Below are positions 14,280-21,856 of a stretch of 21,856 bases of DNA, piece by piece; the first letter of the stretch is position 1, and each line of letters starts with the position of its first letter. The notes below the pieces were generated by a model, which saw nothing but the letters and a program-made list of their open reading frames with translations, had not been told where the DNA came from and made no database searches. Source of the DNA: JBCCZC01 sp039188505 (lineage in GTDB: Bacteria > Pseudomonadota > Gammaproteobacteria > Xanthomonadales > SZUA-38); NCBI GenBank assembly GCA_039188505.1, contig JBCCZC010000044.1:1-21856 (forward strand), given 5' to 3'. The translations under genes were made by a program, and so were the position numbers.

Positions 14280-15749
14280 ATGAAGACCATGGAACCGACG
14301 CTTCGGCGTCCGGCGGCCGTGCTCGCCCTCACGCTGGCCCTGGTCGCGGGCGGGGTGTCTGCATCGAGCCACATGGATGCGCCTGCCATCACCCGTGACG
14401 ATCCGGCAAACACGACCGACGTCTACGCCTTCGTGACCGAACAGGGCGGCGAGAAATATCTCGCGACCGCACTGGCCGTGTATCCCTTCCAGGAGCCCGG
14501 CATCGGACCGAACGCCTACGACTTCGATCCGTCGGTGCGATACGAGATCCACGTGGCGACGGGGAACGACCTGGTTGCAGGGACCCCCACCTACACTTAC
14601 CGATTCGACTTCGAGACCGCCTTCAAGTCCGAGCAGACGATCCTCCAGGGCTACCTTGGCGTCATCAACGACGTCGACGACGCGGCCCAGAACCGGACCC
14701 AGACCTACACGGTCACGCTCATCGATCGCAGCGGTCGGCGCCCAATCATCCAGGAGCTCGGTACCGGTGTCGTGCCGCCGAACAACCAGGGCATCGCCAC
14801 CCCGTTCTACAACCAGGACGACGACGGCGAGAAGCCGGCGCGGGACGGCGTTGGCACGCCTGCGGAGCTGGATCGCTACACCCGCCAATCCATCGCGACG
14901 CTGGATGGTGGCTACCTCGCGTTTGCCGGCCAGCGCGACGACGGCTTCTATGCCGACATCCAGGCCATCTTCGATCTCCTAAGCCTGCGCCAGGGCGAGG
15001 AGCGCTTCGATAGCCAGTCCGGCTTCAACGTGCACACGATCTCGCTGAACATTCCTGTTGATCAGATCGGCGGGGATCTGCAGCAGGTCGGCGTCTACGC
15101 CACCACCAGCCGCCAGCTGATCAATCGGGCTGGCCGGCCGACCGGAGTCTTCCGCCAGGTCGGACGCCAGGGCAACCCGCTCTTCGCCGAGGGCTTCATC
15201 GCGCTGGAGGATAAGGACGCCTACAACCAGACCATTCCGTTCGCCGATCGTCGCCTGTTCGCGAAGTACGCGGAGCGGCCGGAGCTGGCGGCGCTGATCA
15301 ACCTCCTGATCTTCGGCGGTGAGAAGGCGGCACTCGAGGAGGACCGCTCGGATCTCGTGTCGATCTTCATTCCGGATCTCATCCGCGTCGACCTGTCGAC
15401 CGGCCCCGCGCGCCTTGCCGGAGGCGGTGCGGAGCACCCGTTGAACCCGGACGACGAGGGCTTCTCCCGCCTCGGCATCTTCGGTGGGGACGTTCTCATC
15501 AGTCGAATCACGGACGGCTTCGGCGGCGGCGCGGTGCCCGGCGGCTGGCCGAACGGGCGCCGCTTCGGAGATGACGTCGTCGATATCGCGGTGACGGCAG
15601 CGCTCTCCGACCTGCGTGATGTCAACAACCTCGAGATCGTGGTCACCGACGGCATCGACAACGTGAGCGAAAACGACATCGCCTACAACCGGGTCTTCCC
15701 GTACGCGGCAACGCCGCACAACGGCCGCAACTCGCGCCACAACCCCTGA
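14280..15749 (+). CDS. DUF4331 family exported protein
   Basis: This 489-residue protein has a signal peptide cleaved near residue 28-29 and the hallmark mature start SSHMDAPAITRDDPANTTDVYAF, typical of DUF4331. The family has no established function. The body is beta-rich with many Asp/Asn residues and conserved segments such as SLNIPVDQIGGD and YNRVFPY near the end, consistent with a metal-binding or carbohydrate-like beta fold. The ribosome site AAGGAG before the ATG is the strongest in the window, suggesting high expression. It is the second gene of the P5 operon. A strong stem-loop follows the stop codon. Confidence 0.92.
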   Translation: MKTMEPTLRRPAAVLALTLALVAGGVSASSHMDAPAITRDDPANTTDVYAFVTEQGGEKYLATALAVYPFQEPGIGPNAYDFDPSVRYEIHVATGNDLVAGTPTYTYRFDFETAFKSEQTILQGYLGVINDVDDAAQNRTQTYTVTLIDRSGRRPIIQELGTGVVPPNNQGIATPFYNQDDDGEKPARDGVGTPAELDRYTRQSIATLDGGYLAFAGQRDDGFYADIQAIFDLLSLRQGEERFDSQSGFNVHTISLNIPVDQIGGDLQQVGVYATTSRQLINRAGRPTGVFRQVGRQGNPLFAEGFIALEDKDAYNQTIPFADRRLFAKYAERPELAALINLLIFGGEKAALEEDRSDLVSIFIPDLIRVDLSTGPARLAGGGAEHPLNPDDEGFSRLGIFGGDVLISRITDGFGGGAVPGGWPNGRRFGDDVVDIAVTAALSDLRDVNNLEIVVTDGIDNVSENDIAYNRVFPYAATPHNGRNSRHNP

Positions 15750-15760
15750 TCAGAACCCGG

Positions 15761-15786
15761 ACGGCTTCGGCGCACGCCGAAGCCGT
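15761..15786 (+). terminator. Strong stem-loop after the DUF4331 gene
   Basis: A perfect 11-bp stem (ACGGCTTCGGC at 15761-15771, GCCGAAGCCGT at 15776-15786) closes a 4-nt loop. Only a short TTCC follows, so it is a partial terminator or an mRNA 3'-end stabiliser that would lower expression of the next small gene relative to DUF4331. Confidence 0.6.
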
Positions 15787-15806
15787 TCCGGTTACGGAGA
15801 ACCATC

Positions 15807-16196
15807 CTGAGCCGACTTCTGCTGATCATCCTGCTGGCGTCGATCGCCTCGGCCGCCGCGGGCCACGAACCCGGTTTCAGCGAGATGACCGTGTGCGGCG
15901 AGGATGCGGCGTTCCAAATCGACTGGAAGCTCGAGGCCGAGGACGTCGCTTACCTGCCGGAACAGGATCTCGCACGGGCCAACGGCGCGTGGCTCGAGCC
16001 GGAATCGACCGAGGAGGACGACGGTTCGATGATCCTGCACTGGCGCGTGGCTGGCGCTGCCGGTTCGATCGACGTCCGCGCGATTGCCGCCCTTCGCCAC
16101 GGCCACCGGGTACTCGTGCTCGACTGCAATGGGAATGCCTTGCGGGTACTGTCAGCGAAGGCGCCGGAGCTTCCCCTGGACTTCAGGTCCTCGTGA
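15807..16196 (+). CDS. Small secreted protein, probable CTG start
   Basis: A 129-residue product if read from the CTG at 15807. That frame gives LSRLLLIILLASIASAAAG followed by HEPGF, a textbook signal peptide and cleavage site, with GGAG exactly 7 nt before the CTG. No ATG, GTG or TTG occurs in frame before the signal sequence; the first ATG (15885) would remove it. The mature protein is about 110 residues, with a His at its start and two Cys (TVCGED, LDCNGN) that could form a disulfide. It weakly resembles the extracellular N-terminal part of HupE/UreJ_2 proteins but has no membrane domain. It lies 57 bp after DUF4331 and is probably the third gene of the P5 operon. Confidence 0.65.
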   Translation: MSRLLLIILLASIASAAAGHEPGFSEMTVCGEDAAFQIDWKLEAEDVAYLPEQDLARANGAWLEPESTEEDDGSMILHWRVAGAAGSIDVRAIAALRHGHRVLVLDCNGNALRVLSAKAPELPLDFRSS

Positions 16197-16280
16197 ATTG
16201 GCACTCCCTCCGGGCGCGATCGGAAGGTTCGCGGGTGTCGCTGGGGATCAGCTGTCGATCGCAAGGCGTCGGGTGTCCGC

Positions 16281-18644
16281 CTACCTGCTCTCGATCACCG
16301 CAATGCGCTGGGATGCGGGATCCCACCTGAGGACTGCGGACAGCATGCTACCGTCGACCTCAATGCCGGCAATCTTGATCTCGTCGCCGACGATACGCAC
16401 CGTGGCGCCCGAGAAGTCGGGCGCCTTGGCGCTCGGACGAGACGCCGCATCCAGTGACGCGTTACCGAAATCGACGGTCGCAGAGGCAAGCAATTCACCG
16501 CCATGAATCAGCTCGATATCAGCCGTTCGAATTCCGTCGGGAAACTCCCCGAGGTTGACTGCCGCGGCGTAGCCCGAGCGCAGCGAACCAGGAACATCGG
16601 GAAACGCGTTGAGCACGTCCATCCGCGAATCGCCGACATTGACCTCGCTGGCGACGGAACCGTCGATCAGGATCCTGACGCGCGCGCCGGCCGGCGTGCC
16701 GACCGCCCAACCGCGAAAGACGACGATACCGGCCAGCGAGGACCCGGCAGCGGACGTCTCGACATTGAGTAGCAACTCGCTTGACGCATCGATTCCGGTC
16801 CCGCCGTGGGCCAGTTTCCGGACGGACCTGTGTTCGAGAACCACTTCCTTGGTCTCGATCGATCGGGTCGTCGGATCCCAGGCGAGATAGACGTCGGCGA
16901 GACGGCCGCCGATGGCAGCATTGCTGATCAGGATGCCGTCGAACAGAACGGTTGCCTTCGCCTGACCCAGTTCGAGCGCGTCGGCTGCGTGGCGAAACTC
17001 GCGAGTCAGCGGCGCAGAGCGGAATCGAACGGTCCTTTCCGCTGCAACCGTGCCCGCCTGCAGCACCCTGACCGTGGCTTCGTGCATCCCGGCCGGAAAC
17101 TCGTTGACGTTGACGGCCGCGGCATAGCCGGAGAACTCCGCACGTGGCCGATCGGGGAACGCGGCCGCGACATCGAGGCGTTGGTCCCCGAGGGTCACGA
17201 GCGATGCCACCTGGCCATCGATGCTGATCTCCACCTCGGCGCCGTCTGCCCAGTCGAGGGCCCAGCCTCGAAACAGCGCGATGCCCGTCAGGACATCATT
17301 CGGCCGCGGTGTTTCCACGAACAGATCCACAGGTTCCCGCGGCAGATAGGACGCGCGGTCGAACCAATAAACCTGGCGGTTTACCAGCTGCCCGCCAGCC
17401 GACGTGCCGGTGGACAGATCACACCGCGTCGCAACGGCCCAGCCGCTGTCGGTCGCAATGATCTCGAGTTCCCGATCTGAGCAGTGGCGCGTCTCGACGA
17501 CGACGCGGCCGAGTTCGAGGTAGAGCACCTCATCTTCCACCCAACCAAAGGACAGACCGTCCTGGCTGACGGCGTTTGGCACCGGGCTCTCGAACAGCAG
17601 GCTTGTCGGTCGCGAAAGCAAGCGGGTGGATCGTGCAGCGTGTTCATACACCGCGACCCGGCCTCGGTCCTCGAGCAAAATTCGCTCCCCGTCGGCGGAA
17701 ATACCGGTGAGTCGCGTCTCCTCCGAGACATCCATGATCGCTTCGCACGATCGCGCCGGGAGGTCGCAGCGCTTGAGCACGGCACGCGCGAGAACGGGTC
17801 TCGAATAGACGGTCGTGAAGCCAGTGGGAATCGGTAGGTAGACGATTCTCGCTTCATAGGTGTCTTCGATCGCGGCCACGATCCGGCCGTTCGTCGAGAA
17901 CTCGAGATTGTGGAATACCGAGTGATCCGGCGTGGAAAACGCTACCTCGCCGTCGTACATCAGTCGATTGCCGAGCGTCTTGCGAAACTCGTCGGGACGT
18001 CCGGAGGGCAGCACCCCTGGTCCCAGGGACAGCGCACTCGAGTCGGGGGAGAAGCCGGTAATGACCGCCGGCGTCGTCGCGAACGGCGCACCCACAAGTG
18101 GAAGCCCGAGGAACCTGGCTCGGGCGCCGGCGGTTGGGTCTTCGAGGCCGACCGCTGCCGGTTGGAAGAGCACGCGCCGTCCGGTCAGATCGATTGCCGG
18201 CACGCGGGAGGCGCCGGCCAGCGTGTCCCGGACGTTCACGCTGGACAGCGTTACCGGCGCACGATTCGCCGAAGTGGCAATCGAGATCAGCTCGGGCGGG
18301 CTCGACCGGAACGCGACGACTGCCGTGCCATCACCGGAGAGTCGCGCCGAACTCAGGTCGGCCAGGGACTCATCCGGGGCCAACTGTCGGAGCTGGCCCG
18401 TCGCGGTTGTCGCTGACCAGAGACCGGGCCGTCCATCCGCCCGATTCCCTCGGAGCAGAATCACCTCGCCGCTGAGCGAGGACTCCAGCAACGCGGGCTC
18501 GGAAATCGATCGATCGCAGGTCAGGCAGCTTTGAGCGAGAGCGCCCAGGGGCGCAAGGAGCATCGCAAGAGCGAGGAATCGGTTGACCCTGATCGTGCCA
18601 ATCCGCTCGCCTCGCGACGTCTCTTCTCTAGAATGATTCGCCAA
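16281..18644 (-). CDS. Large secreted protein: beta-propeller-like region plus duplicated Ig-like modules
   Basis: This is a 788-residue exported protein. A signal peptide ends near residue 38 (APLGALAQ, then a CxxC in SCLTCD). Residues about 50-400 form repeating beta-strand units with the look of a TolB/WD40-like propeller (for example SSARLSGDGTAVVAFRS). Residues about 450-545 and 638-730 are two copies of one module, sharing FRGWA, the IDG segment, AFPD and SGYAAAVN. Each is followed by a short beta cap ending in WDP (555-600 and 740-787). I chose the TTG at 18644 because GGGAG lies 8 nt upstream; the frame stays open to an ATG at 18722, which would leave an unusually long N-region before the hydrophobic helix. 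Function unknown; binding of a surface ligand is a reasonable guess. Confidence 0.75.
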   Translation of the reverse strand: MANHSREETSRGERIGTIRVNRFLALAMLLAPLGALAQSCLTCDRSISEPALLESSLSGEVILLRGNRADGRPGLWSATTATGQLRQLAPDESLADLSSARLSGDGTAVVAFRSSPPELISIATSANRAPVTLSSVNVRDTLAGASRVPAIDLTGRRVLFQPAAVGLEDPTAGARARFLGLPLVGAPFATTPAVITGFSPDSSALSLGPGVLPSGRPDEFRKTLGNRLMYDGEVAFSTPDHSVFHNLEFSTNGRIVAAIEDTYEARIVYLPIPTGFTTVYSRPVLARAVLKRCDLPARSCEAIMDVSEETRLTGISADGERILLEDRGRVAVYEHAARSTRLLSRPTSLLFESPVPNAVSQDGLSFGWVEDEVLYLELGRVVVETRHCSDRELEIIATDSGWAVATRCDLSTGTSAGGQLVNRQVYWFDRASYLPREPVDLFVETPRPNDVLTGIALFRGWALDWADGAEVEISIDGQVASLVTLGDQRLDVAAAFPDRPRAEFSGYAAAVNVNEFPAGMHEATVRVLQAGTVAAERTVRFRSAPLTREFRHAADALELGQAKATVLFDGILISNAAIGGRLADVYLAWDPTTRSIETKEVVLEHRSVRKLAHGGTGIDASSELLLNVETSAAGSSLAGIVVFRGWAVGTPAGARVRILIDGSVASEVNVGDSRMDVLNAFPDVPGSLRSGYAAAVNLGEFPDGIRTADIELIHGGELLASATVDFGNASLDAASRPSAKAPDFSGATVRIVGDEIKIAGIEVDGSMLSAVLRWDPASQRIAVIESR

Positions 18645-18802
18645 CGAACAGGCTCCCGCAGTGTGATGGTCGTAGAGCCCGACTCTAGAGCAAAGCGCTC
18701 GGGGAGTCTTGCCTCGGATCATGTCCGTCCGAAAGCCCTGCTGGACGGCGGTGTACGATTGCGGTCGGCAGGACGTTTCCGATCGAGGTCAACGGATTCG
18801 CA

Positions 18803-19546
18803 ATGGTAGATAAGCAAGGTATCAAGGTGCCGGACCGGGACAAGATCATCCTGGCGTTCTGGGCCGCCGTCGCCGTCAATCTGGCGCTGGCCTTCGTGCC
18901 GCACGGCGACATGGTGCTGTATCCGTTCGCCCTGTTGTCGACCTGGGCGCACGAGATGGGACACGGGGTTACCGCCATCTTCGTCGGCGGGGAGTTCCGC
19001 AAGATGGAGCTCTATCGAAACCTCGGCGGCGTCGCGTTTTCCACGCGCCCGGACAACGTCGTAGCCCCGGTGATGATCTCCGCTGGCGGCCTGCTCGGCC
19101 CCGCGATCGCCGGCGGTTTCATCATCGTTCTCGGATCCAATGCCAAGGTCGGCCGCTGGGTTCTCGAAGTCCTCGGAGTGCTGCTGATCGTTTCGGCGCT
19201 CATCTGGATCCGAAACCCCTTCGGGCTTGGGTCCATCGTCACCCTCGGGGCGGTGCTGTTCCTGATCGGCTATTTCGCCAGTGACCTCATCGAACTCTGC
19301 ATCGTTCAGTTCATCGGCATCCGGCTCTGCCTCGAGAGCCTCTCGGACGTTGACTACATGTTCACCAAGCAATTCGAACGCGATGGCCAGATCATGCTGT
19401 CGGACACCCAGAAGATCGCGGAGCACCTGCTGCTGCCCTACTGGGTGTGGGGTGCGATCATCGCCGTCCTCTCCGTCGTCATACTCGCTGTCGCGTTCTA
19501 TCTCGCGTGGATGCGCACGCCAGCGCGCCGCGCAACATCGATCTGA
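18803..19546 (+). CDS. M50B-type membrane zinc metalloprotease
   Basis: This is a 247-residue polytopic inner-membrane protein with about six hydrophobic segments. The HEMGH zinc motif (50-54, with Glu51 as catalytic base) lies in or next to the second segment, as in the M50B (site-2 protease-like) family. A second metal ligand would be expected in a later segment; the DLIEL stretch at about 160-164 is a candidate. Such enzymes cut transmembrane helices, sometimes of anti-sigma factors, but no membrane anti-sigma factor is encoded in the window. The ATG at 18803 has only a weak ribosome site. It is divergent from the large secreted protein, with about 158 bp between the chosen starts. Confidence 0.82.
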   Translation: MVDKQGIKVPDRDKIILAFWAAVAVNLALAFVPHGDMVLYPFALLSTWAHEMGHGVTAIFVGGEFRKMELYRNLGGVAFSTRPDNVVAPVMISAGGLLGPAIAGGFIIVLGSNAKVGRWVLEVLGVLLIVSALIWIRNPFGLGSIVTLGAVLFLIGYFASDLIELCIVQFIGIRLCLESLSDVDYMFTKQFERDGQIMLSDTQKIAEHLLLPYWVWGAIIAVLSVVILAVAFYLAWMRTPARRATSI

Positions 19547-19852
19547 CCTCACCATTCGATTAGCAGCCGCGGGTACCGAGGTACGCTGGACAGCAGCGAG
19601 CGGTTGCAGTCCAGCTCCTCCCTCGGGCTGCCAACCTCGCTCCCCACGGATTTGGCGCACGGCATGGCCTGGCCTGCGGCGTTGATCGCCATGGCCCCGC
19701 GTCCGCTCGCAGCCCTCGTGCGATCTCGTCTCTAGGGTCTGCGACAACCGGACGTTCAAACGACTAGCGACCAGGAACGCTTCGCCCGCTTGAGCACACA
19801 GGTGAACACGGCTCCGCTACACTCGCGACTTTCCCGCTAACCGGACACACCG
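19547..19852. other. 306-bp intergenic region
   Basis: This gap between the M50 protease and the cyclophilin genes contains no convincing gene. Near its left end is a leftward GCAACC-N16-CGTA element (described separately). Near its right end TACACT at 19818-19823 could serve as the -10 of the cyclophilin gene, with a leader of about 23 nt, but the matching -35 is poor. I see no terminator for the protease gene. Confidence 0.5.
19580..19607 (-). promoter_or_regulatory. Orphan ECF-type promoter element P6, antisense to the M50 gene
   Basis: On the minus strand GCAACC (19607-19602) is followed by exactly 16 nt and CGTACC (19585-19580). A transcript starting near 19573 would enter the 3' end of the M50 protease gene in antisense. 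No plausible minus-strand gene lies there, so it would be an antisense RNA or a chance match. Confidence 0.4.
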
Positions 19853-20881
19853 ATGCCCCGCCAACTCTCTCTTGCCGCCCTGCTTCTCCTGCTCGTTGCG
19901 ACCACCGCAACCGGGCAGAATCCGGTGGTCAGTGTCGCGACGCCAGTGGGCGATTTCCAGATCGAACTCCGACGGGACACCGCGCCGAACACCGTGGCGA
20001 ACTTCCTCAACTATGTGTCGTCTGGACGCTATGAGGACAGCTTCATCCATCGCTCAGATCCGGGCTTCGTGATCCAGGGAGGCGGCTTCACCTTCAGCGG
20101 CTTCGTTCCGATATCGATCGAGGCCGACGACCCGATCGCCAACGAGTTCGGCCTGTCCAACGTGCGCGGGACCGTGGCCATGGCCCGGCGCGCGGGTAGC
20201 CCGGACAGCGCCACGAGCCAGTGGTTCATCAACCTGGGGGACAACCGCTCGCTCGACGATGTCGACGGTGGCTTTACCGTATTCGGCGAGGTCATCGGTG
20301 ACGGCATGGACGTGGTCGACGCCATCGCCGCGCTACCCACCTTCGACACCGGTTCGTTCCGCGAACTGCCGCTGATCGACTATGACACCGACAACGCGAT
20401 CACTACGGACAACTACGTCTTCACCGAGGTCACGGTGGTGGACGAGGGCGTGGCGCCGGTCAGCACCTTCGTCGTCGACCCAGGCGTCACCGGCGCGTGG
20501 TTCAACCCCGCCACGGCCGGACAGGGTTGGCTTCTCGACGTCTATCCGGGAAACGACGGCAACCTGGAGATGTTCCTGGCCTGGTTCACCTATGCCGCCG
20601 GCGAACCGCCGGCTGACGAGGGCGCCTTCGGCTCCTCGCAGCACCGCTGGTTCACGGCCTCCGGGACCGTCGACGGGGACACGGCCACGCTCACGATCTT
20701 CAGGAACACGGGCGGCGTCTTCAATGATCCGCGCAGCACCGAGCTCGAGGCTGTCGGGACCATGACGGTCGTATTCACCAGCTGCAGCGAAGCGGTGATG
20801 AGCTGGGTCTTCGATACCGAGGGTGGCACCGGAGAGGTCGCCATCACGCGCCTGACGCCCGACAGCTTCTGCGGTCTCTAG
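19853..20881 (+). CDS. Secreted cyclophilin-type peptidyl-prolyl isomerase with C-terminal GxW-type module
   Basis: A 342-residue exported protein. The signal peptide covers about 1-21, and a cyclophilin domain spans about 25-196, with FIHR (64-67), VIQGGG (73-78), VAMAR (108-112) and SQWFIN (122-127) matching the active-site segments. It catalyses cis-trans isomerisation of prolyl bonds, here in the periplasm. Residues about 212-340 form an extra module starting GAWFNPATAGQGW (214-226), with the same start pattern as the two modules of the amidohydrolase. It ends with Cys339 and has another Cys in FTSCSE, a possible disulfide. The extra module makes it much longer than PpiA (about 190 residues). 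Confidence 0.92.
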   Translation: MPRQLSLAALLLLLVATTATGQNPVVSVATPVGDFQIELRRDTAPNTVANFLNYVSSGRYEDSFIHRSDPGFVIQGGGFTFSGFVPISIEADDPIANEFGLSNVRGTVAMARRAGSPDSATSQWFINLGDNRSLDDVDGGFTVFGEVIGDGMDVVDAIAALPTFDTGSFRELPLIDYDTDNAITTDNYVFTEVTVVDEGVAPVSTFVVDPGVTGAWFNPATAGQGWLLDVYPGNDGNLEMFLAWFTYAAGEPPADEGAFGSSQHRWFTASGTVDGDTATLTIFRNTGGVFNDPRSTELEAVGTMTVVFTSCSEAVMSWVFDTEGGTGEVAITRLTPDSFCGL

Positions 20882-20912
20882 GGCGCATCGGCCAGCAAGC
20901 TTTCCCTGCCGC

Positions 20913-20943
20913 AAAAAAGTCGGCCCGCGCGAGGCGGGCCGAC
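20913..20943 (-). terminator. Rho-independent terminator of the PPC-domain protein gene
   Basis: A 10-bp GC-rich stem (GTCGGCCCGC at 20919-20928, GCGGGCCGAC at 20934-20943) with a 5-nt loop is preceded on the plus strand by six A (20913-20918), which read as a T-run after the hairpin on the minus strand. It lies 24 bp past the stop of the leftward gene and may also slow readthrough from the cyclophilin gene. Confidence 0.85.
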
Positions 20944-20967
20944 CGGTAGAGCTTGGAACGATCGCGA

Positions 20968-21856
20968 TCAGTTACAGATCGTGATGTCGTCCAGACCAGC
21001 TTCGATGATGTCACCGCCGCCGGTGCCGTCCGCGACGCGCATGCGCAGCTTCACGGAAGAACCCGCCGGCACGTTGGCCGAAGCCTCCGTCCAGGCCGCG
21101 GTCGTCCGCGTGTCGCCGATGCTGACGATCGTGGAGTAGCTGCTGCCGCCGTTGGTCGACATCTCGAGGACAAAGTAGTCGCCCGAGTCGTCGCCGGTGT
21201 CACGCTGGCCGTGGAAGTACCAGGCATCCAGGGTCGACGCGCTGGAGACGTTCCAGACCGGGCCCTCGAGCACGCACTCGCCACGATCAACATCATCGCG
21301 TCCGGCGCTGGTGTTCGAAGCCGTGTACACGGCGTTCCCAGAACCGCTGGTGTGGTCGCCACCGACCTGCGTCACCACACCGCCAGCTGACTGCTGGCTC
21401 GGCGTGCCCAGGGTGAACGCACCCGTACCGCAGGAACCGGTGTTGGACCAACCCGAGGCACCGCTTTCGAAGTCGACGTCGACTGAGCAGCTGCCGCCGC
21501 CACCGCCACCGCCGGGCGCGTCATAGCCGGCCGTCAGGGTCACGCCCGAGTAGCTCGAGTAGGCGCGGATCCCGATGTGCCAAGTGCCGCTGTTCGGCGC
21601 GGCAAAGTCGCAGGTCTCGTTGTTACCGTTGCGGTACGGACGGCAGTCGTAGGCCGACGTGGTGGGCTGGGAACCGAAGCGGACGTAGAGGTCTGCGTCA
21701 CCGCTGCCGCCGGAGATTTCCACGGAAAGATTCGTGGCGCCCGCCGGCAGATCGATGGTGTAGTAGTCCCACGAACCGGTCGAACCGGAGAGGCCCGAGA
21801 CGGTATCGCCGTTTTCGAGGACGTTGCCGCCCCCGCCACCACCGCCACCGCCGCCG
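20968..21856 (-). CDS. Secreted protein with PPC domain and C-terminal jelly-roll-like domain (partial)
   Basis: The 5' end lies beyond the window; about 295 codons are visible, in frame from the edge. The order is a poly-Gly linker, a bacterial pre-peptidase C-terminal (PPC) domain of about 80 residues (from NVLENGDTVSGLSG through the DADLYVRFG signature to WHIGIRAYSSYSGVTL), a second poly-Gly linker, and a terminal beta-sandwich of about 165 residues with DFESGASGW at its start and AGLDDITIC at its end, resembling MAM or carbohydrate-binding jelly-rolls. PPC domains usually follow the catalytic domain of secreted subtilases or metalloproteases and are often trimmed after export, so the missing N-terminal part is probably a protease, which cannot be confirmed here. 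Confidence 0.85.
   Translation of the reverse strand, partial: GGGGGGGGGGNVLENGDTVSGLSGSTGSWDYYTIDLPAGATNLSVEISGGSGDADLYVRFGSQPTTSAYDCRPYRNGNNETCDFAAPNSGTWHIGIRAYSSYSGVTLTAGYDAPGGGGGGGSCSVDVDFESGASGWSNTGSCGTGAFTLGTPSQQSAGGVVTQVGGDHTSGSGNAVYTASNTSAGRDDVDRGECVLEGPVWNVSSASTLDAWYFHGQRDTGDDSGDYFVLEMSTNGGSSYSTIVSIGDTRTTAAWTEASANVPAGSSVKLRMRVADGTGGGDIIEAGLDDITICN

Noticed and set aside
18719..19759. Long open frame (346 codons) on the minus strand across the M50 protease gene
   Set aside because: It is rich in Asp, Glu, Gln, Arg and His with no domain pattern, as expected from the complement of a GC-rich membrane-protein gene. The plus-strand frame has the HEMGH motif and membrane helices.
21480..21856. 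Runs of GGN codons as a tandem DNA repeat
   Set aside because: They are glycine-rich interdomain linkers inside the PPC protein, in frame and too short to call a separate repeat element.

Overview
The window is GC-rich, densely coded bacterial chromosome. It carries TonB-dependent uptake, cyclic-di-GMP enzymes, many Sec-secreted proteins and an ECF sigma factor, so it is a Gram-negative, most likely a gammaproteobacterium of the Xanthomonadales/Chromatiales (Wenzhouxiangella-like) type. That placement is inferred from gene content and protein style; there is no rRNA or other marker here. I see no tRNA, rRNA, CRISPR array, insertion sequence or phage gene.

Layout. Left part (1-7.4 kb): the 3' end of a medium-chain NADP-dependent oxidoreductase, an SLC13-type permease with two RCK_C domains, a GAF-GAF-GGDEF protein on the other strand, a 62-residue membrane protein, a secreted protein of unknown function, and a secreted amidohydrolase. 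Middle part (7.5-16.2 kb): a TonB-dependent receptor, a PAS-GGDEF diguanylate cyclase, a GNAT acetyltransferase, two convergent ChrR-like cupins, an ECF sigma factor, then a TPR-type secreted protein, a DUF4331 protein and a small secreted protein. Right part (16.2-21.9 kb): a large secreted protein with duplicated Ig-like modules, an M50B-type membrane metalloprotease, a secreted cyclophilin with an extra C-terminal module, and the C-terminal part of a secreted protein with a PPC domain and glycine linkers.

The main discovery is a regulon that can be read directly from the DNA. The exact element GCAACC-N16-CGTA occurs correctly oriented upstream of five transcription units between 9.6 and 13.0 kb: the TonB receptor (with the amidohydrolase downstream of it), GNAT plus PAS-GGDEF, cupin 1, the ECF sigma factor plus cupin 2 (autoregulation), and TPR plus DUF4331 plus the small secreted protein. 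Four of the five sites form two divergent back-to-back pairs, and in four of five the -10 element lies 29-37 nt before the start codon. The AAC-containing -35 and CGT-containing -10 with a 16-nt spacer are typical of ECF promoters, so the encoded sigma factor is the obvious candidate reader. A sixth exact match, at 19580-19607, points antisense into the M50 protease gene.

The model that follows is inference. A stress sensed by the cupin (cupin 2 is translationally coupled to the sigma gene but has no ChrR-type zinc-binding anti-sigma domain) releases the sigma factor. It then switches on an outer-membrane receptor and a periplasmic hydrolase, a c-di-GMP enzyme, an acetyltransferase and a set of exported proteins around DUF4331. 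The ligand and the stress are not visible in the sequence.
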